Positions 6,261 to 12,486 of a stretch of DNA of 12,486 nucleotides are shown in pieces (the stretch's first letter is position 1; each line of letters opens with the position of its first letter). The translations under genes were made by a program, and so were the position numbers. The notes under the pieces were generated by a model. That model was not told the DNA's origin. It searched no databases and saw nothing but the letters and a program-made list of their open reading frames with translations. This DNA comes from CAZYJD01 sp964647785. GTDB lineage: Bacteria > Bacteroidota > Bacteroidia > NS11-12g > UBA9320. Location of the stretch: NCBI GenBank assembly GCA_964647785.1, contig CAZYJD010000061.1, positions 1 to 12,486 of the forward strand, read 5' to 3'.

Positions 6261-6611
6261 CTAGCTGACGATTTCGTTGTTGTGGTCAGGGAAAGCGATG
6301 GAGGGTTTGAAATTTCTTGCCTCCTCACGATCCATCAGGGCAAAACTGATGATGATGATGATATCACCTGGTTGCGCCTTTCGAGCTGCTGCACCATTCA
6401 GACAAACTTCTCGACTACCACGCCTACCTGTAATGATATACGTTTCTAGCCGTTCACCATTGTTGTTGTTCACGATGAGTACTTTCTCCCCTTCCAGCAT
6501 ATCAGCTGCCTCCATCAAATCAGGATCAAGGGTGATACTGCCGACATAATTCAGCTCGGTGTTTGTTACACGTGCATTGTGAATCTTAGATTTTAATACT
6601 TCTATGAGCAT
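6261..6611 (-). CDS. panD: Aspartate 1-decarboxylase (pyruvoyl enzyme)
   Basis: PanD converts L-aspartate to beta-alanine for pantothenate and coenzyme A synthesis. It is made as a proenzyme that cleaves itself between Gly24 and Ser25 to create the pyruvoyl cofactor. With the ATG at 6611 the product is 116 residues and its key positions match E. coli numbering exactly: Lys9, Gly24-Ser25, Arg54, Tyr58 and Asn72 in LNGAAAR. This alignment, plus the promoter box that ends at 6620, argues against the upstream ATG at 6638. The gene starts 48 bp after nadD and is followed after 8 nt by the GTG of the LPG_synthase_TM gene. No panB or panC is in the window. Confidence 0.96.
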   Translation of the reverse strand: MLIEVLKSKIHNARVTNTELNYVGSITLDPDLMEAADMLEGEKVLIVNNNNGERLETYIITGRRGSREVCLNGAAARKAQPGDIIIIISFALMDREEARNFKPSIAFPDHNNEIVS

Positions 6612-6619
6612 TGGGAGGG

Positions 6620-6627
6620 CAAAGGTA
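6620..6627 (-). promoter_or_regulatory. Putative -7 promoter box (TACCTTTG) for panD
   Basis: On the minus strand TACCTTTG matches TAnnTTTG exactly and ends 8 nt before the panD ATG at 6611. Transcription would begin only a few nucleotides before the start codon. A 5-bp stem (CCTGA 6648-6652 with TCAGG 6659-6663) lies upstream over the nadD stop, but no T tract follows it, so it is a weak terminator candidate at best. Confidence 0.5.
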
Positions 6628-6658
6628 ATTAATTTCACCCCTTAACACCTGAAAGGAG

Positions 6659-7228
6659 TCAGGAATCGTGCATCTTGCCAAGATGCGAAAGGATACTGTC
6701 GGGCACCATGTATTTCACCGATTTTCCCATTCTCAAAATTCCGCGAATAAAAGTGCTGTTGATGTTAAGCAGCGGACCCTTCATGAGCCTAACTTTCTGA
6801 TTCTTGGCAAAATCACCTCCGGGGAACCCATCTCGGAAATAAGCAATCATGTCGTATTTCAGCAGGATTTCTTCGTGATCTTTCCATTTGTCGAAGTGCT
6901 GAAGATTATCAGACCCCATGATAATGGTGAACTCATGTTCGGGATACTTGTTGCCCAGCTCTCGCATGGTATAGGCTGTATAACTAGGCTTGGTCATGCT
7001 AAACTCAATATCACAAGCCTTGAAGTTGGGGTTGTCTGCTACAGCGAGCTCTACCATTTTCAATCGATCCTTTTCATCGTAAATGTCCTTGGCCGATTTC
7101 AATGGATTTTGTGGGGATACCACATACCAGATTTCATCCAGCTCAGTTTGGTTTAAAATGAACTGTCCGATAATCAGATGACCCTGGTGGATGGGACTGA
7201 AGGAACCAAAGAAAAGGCCTATACGCAT
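6659..7228 (-). CDS. nadD: Nicotinate-nucleotide adenylyltransferase
   Basis: NadD joins nicotinate mononucleotide and ATP to form deamido-NAD, the penultimate step of NAD synthesis, in the cytoplasm. The 189-residue length is normal for the family. Motifs are GSFSPIHQGH (8-17) with the H14-x-x-H17 nucleotidyltransferase signature, SPQNPLK (38-44), IIMGSDNLQHFDKW (102-115) and INSTFIR (156-162), equivalent to the usual ISSTxIR. The gene follows gmk after 13 nt on the same strand. The yicC-gmk-nadD order is one I recall as common in Bacteroidota. Only one ATG fits the start. Confidence 0.96.
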   Translation of the reverse strand: MRIGLFFGSFSPIHQGHLIIGQFILNQTELDEIWYVVSPQNPLKSAKDIYDEKDRLKMVELAVADNPNFKACDIEFSMTKPSYTAYTMRELGNKYPEHEFTIIMGSDNLQHFDKWKDHEEILLKYDMIAYFRDGFPGGDFAKNQKVRLMKGPLLNINSTFIRGILRMGKSVKYMVPDSILSHLGKMHDS

Positions 7229-7241
7229 ACAGCGTTCAAAA

Positions 7242-7832
7242 TTAGGTATTTATAAAGTTATAAACGACTTTTTCCGCCTTCGTAAAGGTTTCCTGAAGAA
7301 TATCATTCACAATCACCACATCAAATTGCGATTCAAACTCCAATTCTTTTCTGGCTTTTTCTATGCGCTCTTGAAGCTGATGCTCCACTTCTGTTTGCCT
7401 GTTCTTTAGCCGTTCCATCAAAACCTCAATCGAGGGAGGCCGAAGGAAAACAGCCAGTGTTTTATCGGGGTACTTCTTCTTTATATTCAGTCCGCCCACT
7501 ACATCTACATCAAAAAGTACGTGTTTACCGCTTTTCCATATTCGCTCAACTTCGCTCATCAGGGTACCATAGAAGAGGCCTTCATAAACTTCTTCGTGCT
7601 CTAAAAAAGCATCTTCTTTGAGTCGTTGCTTAAAAGTGTTTTCATCAAGAAAATAATAATCCACGCCATCAACCTCTCCTGCCCTTTTTTTTCTGGTGGT
7701 GGCGGAGACCGAAAAAGCGAGATGATCACTCATCATATCCAAAAGATGTTTTACAACCGTGGTTTTTCCTGATCCAGAAGGGGCCGAAAAAACAATTAGC
7801 TTACCAGCATCCATATTGGGCTTTTGACTCAT
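7242..7832 (-). CDS. gmk: Guanylate kinase
   Basis: Gmk phosphorylates GMP to GDP with ATP, feeding GTP and (p)ppGpp pools. From the ATG at 7832 it has 196 residues. The P-loop is APSGSGKT (17-24), the GMP-binding loop includes SATTRKKR (43-50) and GEVDGVDYYF (52-61), and EEVYEGLFYGT (80-90) follows; FDVDVVGG (107-114) is the core strand. The reading frame also opens at a TTG at 7838 that would overlap the yicC stop; the ATG two nucleotides after that stop is the simpler choice, and a further ATG gives a version 6 residues shorter. The gene is tightly linked to yicC upstream and nadD downstream. Confidence 0.96.
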   Translation of the reverse strand: MSQKPNMDAGKLIVFSAPSGSGKTTVVKHLLDMMSDHLAFSVSATTRKKRAGEVDGVDYYFLDENTFKQRLKEDAFLEHEEVYEGLFYGTLMSEVERIWKSGKHVLFDVDVVGGLNIKKKYPDKTLAVFLRPPSIEVLMERLKNRQTEVEHQLQERIEKARKELEFESQFDVVIVNDILQETFTKAEKVVYNFINT

Positions 7833-7834
7833 GC

Positions 7835-8713
7835 TCAAAGAATATTTAGTACCTGTTCCTTGATTTTTTCCAGTTCATCTTTCATGCTTACCACACATTT
7901 CTGCATTTCTGCATGGTTCGATTTAGAACCGATGGTATTGATTTCGCGCCCCATTTCCTGAGCGATAAAACCAAGGGTCTTACCACATTGTGGCTTGCTC
8001 ATGCTATTTTCGAAATGTTCGATATGCGAAAGCAATCGGCTTTTTTCTTCCGAAATATCCAACTTTTCAAGGTAGTAAATCATTTCCTGCTCGAAGCGGT
8101 TCTCATCAATGTCTTCTCTTTGAGCACTTTTTTCGAGCGCTTTGCCGATGCGGTCACGCACACTTTGTATTCTTTCTTCTTCAAAAGCCTGAAGCTTCTC
8201 AACTTCTGATCTTACCCGTTTGAGAATTTCAAGCATTTCTGCGGCGGTGGCAGCACCTTCCTGCAATCGGAATTGGTCGAATTGGGCAAATGCCTCATCG
8301 CAAGTGAGTAAAACCTCAGCCCAGTCTGAGTCATCAAATTTCAATTCATCTGCTTGCAGGATATCCGGCTGCATGAGGATGCTTCTGAATAAATCCTGCT
8401 TGGATAAGCCGTTGGCATCGGCAAAACTTGAGAATTCACGTAAGTAGTGTTCAGCCAATGGGGTGTTTAGTTTCTGCGCTTCCTGCATGTCGGCTGCTTT
8501 CAGGATGTAAATATTTAAATTCACAGAGCCCCTGCCCAGTTTCTTTTGAAAATGTTGTCGCAGATTTTGCTCCCACTCATTTAGGAATTTGGGCAAACGA
8601 ATAGATACTTCCAGGTATTTTCCGTTCAATGCCTTGAATTCGGCTTTGATACCAAATCTGGTGGTTTCTCTTTCGGCATTGCCGTAACCGGTCATCGAAC
8701 GCAATTCTTTCAT
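7835..8713 (-). CDS. yicC: YicC family endoribonuclease
   Basis: The 292-residue protein matches the YicC/YloC family, whose members were recently assigned RNA endonuclease activity; the E. coli member affects the stability of a small RNA. The N-terminal domain opens with RSMTGYG (5-11), then FKALNGKYLEVSIRLP (26-41) and LGRGSVNLNI (59-68). The C-terminal DUF1732-type region holds LEKLDISEEKSRLLSHIEHF and QEMGREINTIGSKSNHAE, with the conserved Glu, Arg and Asn residues. Between them is a charged, probably coiled helical stretch. The ATG overlaps the EamA stop codon as ATGA (8710-8713), suggesting coupling. Linkage to gmk is widespread in bacteria. Confidence 0.94.
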   Translation of the reverse strand: MKELRSMTGYGNAERETTRFGIKAEFKALNGKYLEVSIRLPKFLNEWEQNLRQHFQKKLGRGSVNLNIYILKAADMQEAQKLNTPLAEHYLREFSSFADANGLSKQDLFRSILMQPDILQADELKFDDSDWAEVLLTCDEAFAQFDQFRLQEGAATAAEMLEILKRVRSEVEKLQAFEEERIQSVRDRIGKALEKSAQREDIDENRFEQEMIYYLEKLDISEEKSRLLSHIEHFENSMSKPQCGKTLGFIAQEMGREINTIGSKSNHAEMQKCVVSMKDELEKIKEQVLNIL

Positions 8714-9582
8714 TTTTTGTTTACGAGATATACACCGCTGAAAATCAGCAAGGCAAAAATAATCTTTTCAAGCTGGAGGCTCTCTTGCCCCAGGGCCAAA
8801 CCGAAAAGGCCTGCCAAAACCGGTTGCAAGTAAATGTATGAGCCAACGGTTACTGCATTGGCCTTTTGTACCGCCCAAAGATTAATGAGGTATGCCATAA
8901 AGGTCGTTCCGATGGTAACAAACGCAATGGCACCCCACACCGCGCCCGGCCATTGCGATGGTGTTGTTTCCATGAGGCCGCCAATGCCAAAAGGAAAGAC
9001 GTAAATGCTTCCGAAAATAAAAACCCACATAATTACCCGGATACTAGGATACTTGATTAAAAGTTGCTTTACATACACCAAATAAAAGGCATAACTAACC
9101 GCATTCAGTGTGATAAGCAAATCGCCCAAGGCATGATCTGTACTGAATTTAAATGCCGTTCCGCCAACCAACAACACCGCCCCACAAGCTGCGATTAGCA
9201 TGCCGACTATTTGTTGTTTATTCACCCGCTTTTTTTCAATCAGGGCATTCAATAGCAAGACAAATAAGGGGGCATTGAGCATTAAAACGCTGGCATTAAT
9301 TGGTTGGGTGAGACTCAAACCGTTAAAGAATAACAACATATTCAACGCCACCCCAAAAAATGCCGCAATGGCCAGCTTTACAAGGTCTGATTTGTGAATT
9401 TGTGGTTTCCCATAAATGAGTAAATGAAACACAACGAATAAAAAACAGGCACTCAAAACGCGCACGAGAATAAAGGCCGATGGACTGATGTAAACCGGCA
9501 TGGCCAGTTTAGCCAAACTGTAAGTAGCACCGTAAATGGCGTTGACCCCAAGAAGAGCCAAATGAACCTTCCATTGTTTCAC
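8710..9582 (-). CDS. EamA/DMT-superfamily membrane transporter
   Basis: The product has about 290 residues with ten hydrophobic segments in two EamA repeats. The first runs from WKVHLALLGVNAIYG, and the second begins near DHALGDLLITLNAVSYAFYLV. Typical marks are the GLSLTQPINASVLMLNAPLFVLLL helix of repeat 1 and its counterpart with AVTVGSYIYLQPVLAGL in repeat 2. The superfamily exports metabolites or amino acids, but the substrate cannot be read from sequence. The open frame extends to an ATG at 9666 that would overlap ruvA. I prefer the GTG at 9582, which starts MKQWKVHLALLG, avoids the overlap and lies 6 nt after a -7 box. It heads the EamA-yicC-gmk-nadD unit. Confidence 0.88.
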   Translation of the reverse strand: MKQWKVHLALLGVNAIYGATYSLAKLAMPVYISPSAFILVRVLSACFLFVVFHLLIYGKPQIHKSDLVKLAIAAFFGVALNMLLFFNGLSLTQPINASVLMLNAPLFVLLLNALIEKKRVNKQQIVGMLIAACGAVLLVGGTAFKFSTDHALGDLLITLNAVSYAFYLVYVKQLLIKYPSIRVIMWVFIFGSIYVFPFGIGGLMETTPSQWPGAVWGAIAFVTIGTTFMAYLINLWAVQKANAVTVGSYIYLQPVLAGLFGLALGQESLQLEKIIFALLIFSGVYLVNKK

Positions 9583-9588
9583 GAGCTG

Positions 9589-9596
9589 CAAAAGTA
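9589..9596 (-). promoter_or_regulatory. Putative -7 promoter box (TACTTTTG) for the EamA-yicC-gmk-nadD unit
   Basis: TACTTTTG on the minus strand fits TAnnTTTG exactly and ends 6 nt before the GTG at 9582. No clear -33 TTTG is seen. It supports the GTG start and a very short leader. Confidence 0.45.
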
Positions 9597-9600
9597 GGCG

Positions 9601-9629
9601 TTGTTTATCCGCCCGGGGGCTTAAATTTG
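9601..9629 (+). promoter_or_regulatory. Putative ruvA promoter
   Basis: TAAATTTG (9622-9629) is an exact TAnnTTTG box ending 4 nt before the ruvA ATG. TTG at 9601-9603, within GTTG, lies 18 nt upstream of the box, close to the usual Bacteroidota -33 spacing. The predicted transcript start falls on or next to the start codon. A C/G-rich run lies between the two elements. Confidence 0.55.
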
Positions 9630-9633
9630 TCAG

Positions 9634-10221
9634 ATGTACGATTTTGTCAAAGGGCCTTTGGTGCAATTAAGTCCGACCCACGCCACCATTGAAGCCGGTG
9701 GTGTTGGTTATCATCTTCAAATTAGTTTGCAGACATACGAGCAAATTGAAGGAAAAAAGGAAGTTTTACTTTGGTCGCATTTGGTGGTCAAAGAAGATGC
9801 ACATACCCTCTATGGCTTTGCTAGTCCCTCTGAACGAGAAATGTTTCGCCGCTTGATACAGGTAAATGGCATCGGTGCAAGCACTGCCCGTATGATGCTT
9901 TCATCGCTGAATGAGCACGAATTGGCATCGGCAATTGCCTCGGGTAACACGGGCTTGTTAAAATCCATCAAGGGCATTGGTCCTAAAGCTGCTCAACGCA
10001 TCATTGTTGAATTACAAGAGAAAATGCAGAAAAGTGGCATCGCAGAGATCGAAGGAATTTCTGCAGAAGGAGGAAGTGCGAGACAAGAGGCTTTGGAAGC
10101 ATTATTGGCTCTTGGATTTCCTTCGGCACAGGCGCAGAAAGTTGTGTCAAAGGTGAGTCAAGAACTAGGCGGCAATGCAACGGTTGAGGCCATCCTGAAG
10201 AATTCTTTGAAATTATTATAA
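9634..10221 (+). CDS. ruvA: Holliday junction branch migration protein RuvA
   Basis: RuvA binds four-way DNA junctions as a tetramer and loads the RuvB motor during recombinational repair. The 195 residues show the three expected domains: an N-terminal OB fold (about 1-64, MYDFVKGPLV through EDAHTLYGF), two helix-hairpin-helix motifs (VNGIGAST 78-85 and IKGIGPKAA 112-120, the latter leading into QRIIVELQEK), and a flexible linker then the C-terminal RuvB-binding domain (about 147-195, with EALEALLALGF). The gene is immediately upstream of sprA; I recall this neighbourhood as conserved in several Bacteroidota. It is divergent from the EamA gene across a short shared promoter region. Confidence 0.96.
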   Translation: MYDFVKGPLVQLSPTHATIEAGGVGYHLQISLQTYEQIEGKKEVLLWSHLVVKEDAHTLYGFASPSEREMFRRLIQVNGIGASTARMMLSSLNEHELASAIASGNTGLLKSIKGIGPKAAQRIIVELQEKMQKSGIAEIEGISAEGGSARQEALEALLALGFPSAQAQKVVSKVSQELGGNATVEAILKNSLKLL

Positions 10222-10226
10222 CTTTG
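10219..10226 (+). promoter_or_regulatory. Putative -7 box (TAACTTTG) for sprA, overlapping the ruvA stop
   Basis: TAACTTTG is an exact TAnnTTTG match whose first three bases are the ruvA stop codon. No -33 TTTG stands at the usual distance. It could give sprA transcription independent of ruvA, with a leader of about 60-80 nt to the TTG candidates. Confidence 0.4.
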
Positions 10227-10312
10227 GCGACTTCATTTCATCACCAAAACGGCAATATTCGAAAGCAGCTCTACGTTACAAAACAACCTTGTCCGATTTG
10301 CAATTAAAGGCA

Positions 10313-12486
10313 TTGTATTCTGTACCACGTAAATGGCTCAAAGGTAGCTTGTTGCTCGCCGTTGTGGGTTCCCTTCTATGGCTTATTGCCGGAGCCCAGA
10401 AGGTTGTTGCTTCGAACATCCTTTCTTCTCTGGCGATTGAATTTCAGGCCGATGATTCAACGTCTAAAGATTCACTGAAGTACCCCATTCGAGATCTGAA
10501 ACCACAGGAAAATGGCCAAATCAGGCAGTTTGATCTGAAAGATCCCGCAAACATTCGAACGCAATACCGCTACGACCCCAATACCGGCACCTATGTGGAG
10601 CAGCGATACATGGGGGATGTTCCTCTTGGGAGTCCAAAGAGCAAAAGCTTCTCTGATTTTCTCGACGATTTAAATCGCCAACAACAAGCCGATTATTTTC
10701 GGCAGAAATCGCAAGCGACCAACTTTGTGCGTAGCAGCGGTCTCATTCCAAAGCTCTATGTATCGCCCCCCATTTTCGATAAGATCTTTGGTGGAGGTTT
10801 GATCGACATTCGCCCAAGTGGTTCCGCTTCTGTGACCTTTGGGGGAAATTTTAACACAGTAAGAAACCCCGCTTTCAGCGCCCGACAGCAAAAAAATGGT
10901 CAGTTCGACTTTCGCATGCAAATGCAAATCAATGTAAGTGGTCAGATTGGCGATCGTTTAAAGCTGAACACCAATTACAACACCGAGGCCACTTTTGAAT
11001 TTGAAAACCAAATGAAGCTCAATTGGGAAGGGCAGGAAGATGACATCATTAAAAAACTGGAACTGGGTAATGTCAGCCTCCCGCTCAATGGAAGCCTCAT
11101 ACAGGGTGGGCAAAGCCTCTTTGGTATCAAAACGGCACTGCAATTTGGCCGCCTAACCGTTACCACCATCGCCACCCAACAAAAGGGCGAAACCCGCGAA
11201 TCAGAATTAACAGGTGGAGCACAAGTAACCGAGTTTAATATCCAGGCACATGATTACGATGTAAATCGACACTTTTTCCTGGCACAATTCTTTAAAGACC
11301 AGTACGATGAAGCACTCAGTACCATCCCGGTTATTCAGTCGGGTGTGCTCATCAATTACATAGAGGTATGGGTTACCAACCGCGGGCGAAACTTCAACAA
11401 TACCCGAAATCTTGTTGCATACACCGACCTAGGTGAAAACAATCCTTACAACCAAAATCTGCTCGACCTTGGAGCGCGCTCCAATTTGCCGGATAATGAT
11501 GCAAACCGCCTCTATAACCTGATCCGAAATGATCCTCAGCTGCAAAACAGCAATGATGTGATCAATCGCCTTAAAAATGGTTATCCCAACCTGGAGATGG
11601 ATTTTGCGCTCGATTACAACATTCTCACCAATGCCCGTCAGCTCAGCCCCAATGAGTTCACCTACAACGAGCGATTGGGGTATATCTCGTTGAACACCGC
11701 CCTCAACAATGATGAAATTCTTGCGGTGGCTTTTGAGTACACCTATAATGGCGTTCGATACCAAGTAGGAGAGTTCGCACGCGATAACCCACCCACCAAT
11801 ACCTCGGCAGGCGACCTCTCGGTGAAAATGCTGAAATCAACCATTCTTCGCACCGATTTGCCGATATGGGATCTGATGATGAAAAACATCTACTCCTTGG
11901 GAACATACCAACTGCAAACCACTGATTTCAGCCTCAATGTGGTGTATGCAGATGACCCTTCCGGAGCCGACTTGAACTACCTTCCAGTAAAACCGGAAGA
12001 AGCCCAGATTTTTCAAAAACAGTTGATCACCGTATTGAATCTCGATAACATCAACCGACAGCAAGAGGCAAAACCCGATGGGGTGTTTGATTTGATTGAA
12101 GGCATCACCATCAATACGGCTCAAGGTCGAATCATTTTCCCGGTCAGGGAACCCTTTGGCAAATTTCTGCGCAGCCGGTTCAGGGATCCAGAAGGGAAGG
12201 ATGCGGATTACTACGCTTTTAATTCGCTCTATGACAGTACCAAATGGTTGGCACAACAGGATGTTACCCATAACAAATATTTCTTGCGGGGAAGCTACAA
12301 AGGGGCCAATACCAATGAAATTTCACTCAACTCTTTTAATGTTCCGAAAGGATCAGTGCGTGTAACTGCCAATGGCAATTTACTTCAAGAAGGCCGCGAT
12401 TACATCGTAGATTATACTTTGGGGAAGGTGCGCATCATCAATGAAGGTGTGCTGAATTCAGGGGCAGTGATTAAGGTGAGCAGCGA
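10313..12486 (+). CDS. sprA: Type IX secretion outer-membrane translocon protein SprA (N-terminal part, runs off the window)
   Basis: SprA (Sov in Porphyromonas) is the giant outer-membrane barrel that forms the conduit of the type IX secretion system and, in gliding species, supports motility adhesin export. About 724 residues are present of a family length near 2400. Strong matches to the family: SGLIPKLYVSPPIFDKIFGG (from about 142), NPAFSARQ, EDDIIKKLELGNVSLPLNGS (ending about 260), GGQSLFGIKTALQFG, HDYDVNRHFFLAQFF, NYIEVWVTNR and NTAQGRIIFPVREPFG. The frame opens after a TGA at 10208-10210 and has no in-frame ATG before about 10608, which is well into the conserved part. The TTG at 10313 gives MYSVPRKWLKGSLLLAVVG and a plausible signal sequence through LWLIAGAQ; TTG at 10289 or 10298 are alternatives. 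The start is uncertain, the identity is not. Confidence 0.92.
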   Translation, partial: MYSVPRKWLKGSLLLAVVGSLLWLIAGAQKVVASNILSSLAIEFQADDSTSKDSLKYPIRDLKPQENGQIRQFDLKDPANIRTQYRYDPNTGTYVEQRYMGDVPLGSPKSKSFSDFLDDLNRQQQADYFRQKSQATNFVRSSGLIPKLYVSPPIFDKIFGGGLIDIRPSGSASVTFGGNFNTVRNPAFSARQQKNGQFDFRMQMQINVSGQIGDRLKLNTNYNTEATFEFENQMKLNWEGQEDDIIKKLELGNVSLPLNGSLIQGGQSLFGIKTALQFGRLTVTTIATQQKGETRESELTGGAQVTEFNIQAHDYDVNRHFFLAQFFKDQYDEALSTIPVIQSGVLINYIEVWVTNRGRNFNNTRNLVAYTDLGENNPYNQNLLDLGARSNLPDNDANRLYNLIRNDPQLQNSNDVINRLKNGYPNLEMDFALDYNILTNARQLSPNEFTYNERLGYISLNTALNNDEILAVAFEYTYNGVRYQVGEFARDNPPTNTSAGDLSVKMLKSTILRTDLPIWDLMMKNIYSLGTYQLQTTDFSLNVVYADDPSGADLNYLPVKPEEAQIFQKQLITVLNLDNINRQQEAKPDGVFDLIEGITINTAQGRIIFPVREPFGKFLRSRFRDPEGKDADYYAFNSLYDSTKWLAQQDVTHNKYFLRGSYKGANTNEISLNSFNVPKGSVRVTANGNLLQEGRDYIVDYTLGKVRIINEGVLNSGAVIKVSS

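Noticed and set aside
6648..6663. Terminator after nadD
   Set aside because: The stem is only 5 bp and no T tract follows on the minus strand, so read-through into panD is likely.
6668..7156. 162-residue plus-strand ORF opposite nadD
   Set aside because: It is antisense to the complete, motif-verified nadD and its translation shows no recognisable domain.
7913..8447. Plus-strand ORFs opposite yicC
   Set aside because: They are shadows of a conserved family protein, with overlapping short frames and no features.
9583..9666. N-terminal extension of the EamA transporter to an ATG at 9666
   Set aside because: It would cross the promoter region and overlap ruvA, and the extra 28 residues are not membrane-like or family-like.
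10670..12271. Several minus-strand ORFs of 60-144 residues
   Set aside because: All lie antisense to sprA, which is conserved across the whole span; they look like chance frames.

Overview
The window looks like a chromosomal segment of a Bacteroidota bacterium, probably Flavobacteriales or a near relative. The grounds are a SprA-type translocon protein of the type IX secretion system, a RuvA and a gmk/nadD/YicC block of Bacteroidota type, a signal peptide ending in Ala-Gln, and several exact matches to the Bacteroidota -7 promoter box TAnnTTTG. No genus can be assigned from sequence alone. Most of the window is housekeeping DNA; the accessory parts are the repeat-rich left end and a compact arsenic-resistance operon.

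Left end (1-580), no protein gene: two identical 143-bp tandem units and a partial third, each full unit carrying a pseudoknot-capable fold and a minus-strand terminator-like hairpin. A REP-like palindromic element follows, then a promoter and a structured leader for a compact DEAD-box RNA helicase (581-1753).

Arsenic operon (3725 to 1762, minus strand): a single polypeptide fusing an ArsR repressor to a thioredoxin-type ArsC arsenate reductase overlaps by 4 nt an Acr3 arsenite efflux gene. An imperfect palindrome over its likely promoter is a candidate operator. Sensor, reductase and pump form a complete arsenate detoxification route in two genes. A secreted, probably outer-membrane beta-barrel protein of unknown role (4017-4784, plus) lies divergently upstream.

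Minus-strand housekeeping block (9582 to 4773): EamA transporter, YicC endoribonuclease, guanylate kinase (gmk) and NadD are packed with overlaps or very short gaps. PanD then has its own start-proximal promoter and is followed closely by an LPG_synthase_TM membrane protein and a heptose-1-phosphate adenylyltransferase. The themes are nucleotide and cofactor synthesis (GMP to GDP, NAD, pantothenate) and the cell envelope.

Right end (plus): ruvA, divergent from the EamA gene across a 51-bp promoter region, then sprA, which runs off the window. Several promoter boxes lie only 4-8 nt before start codons, suggesting leaderless or near-leaderless transcripts. I found no CRISPR array, tRNA, rRNA, transposase or clearly novel multi-gene system. 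The most unusual items are the tandem structured repeat, the ArsR-ArsC fusion, the missing ATG at sprA and the start-proximal promoters.
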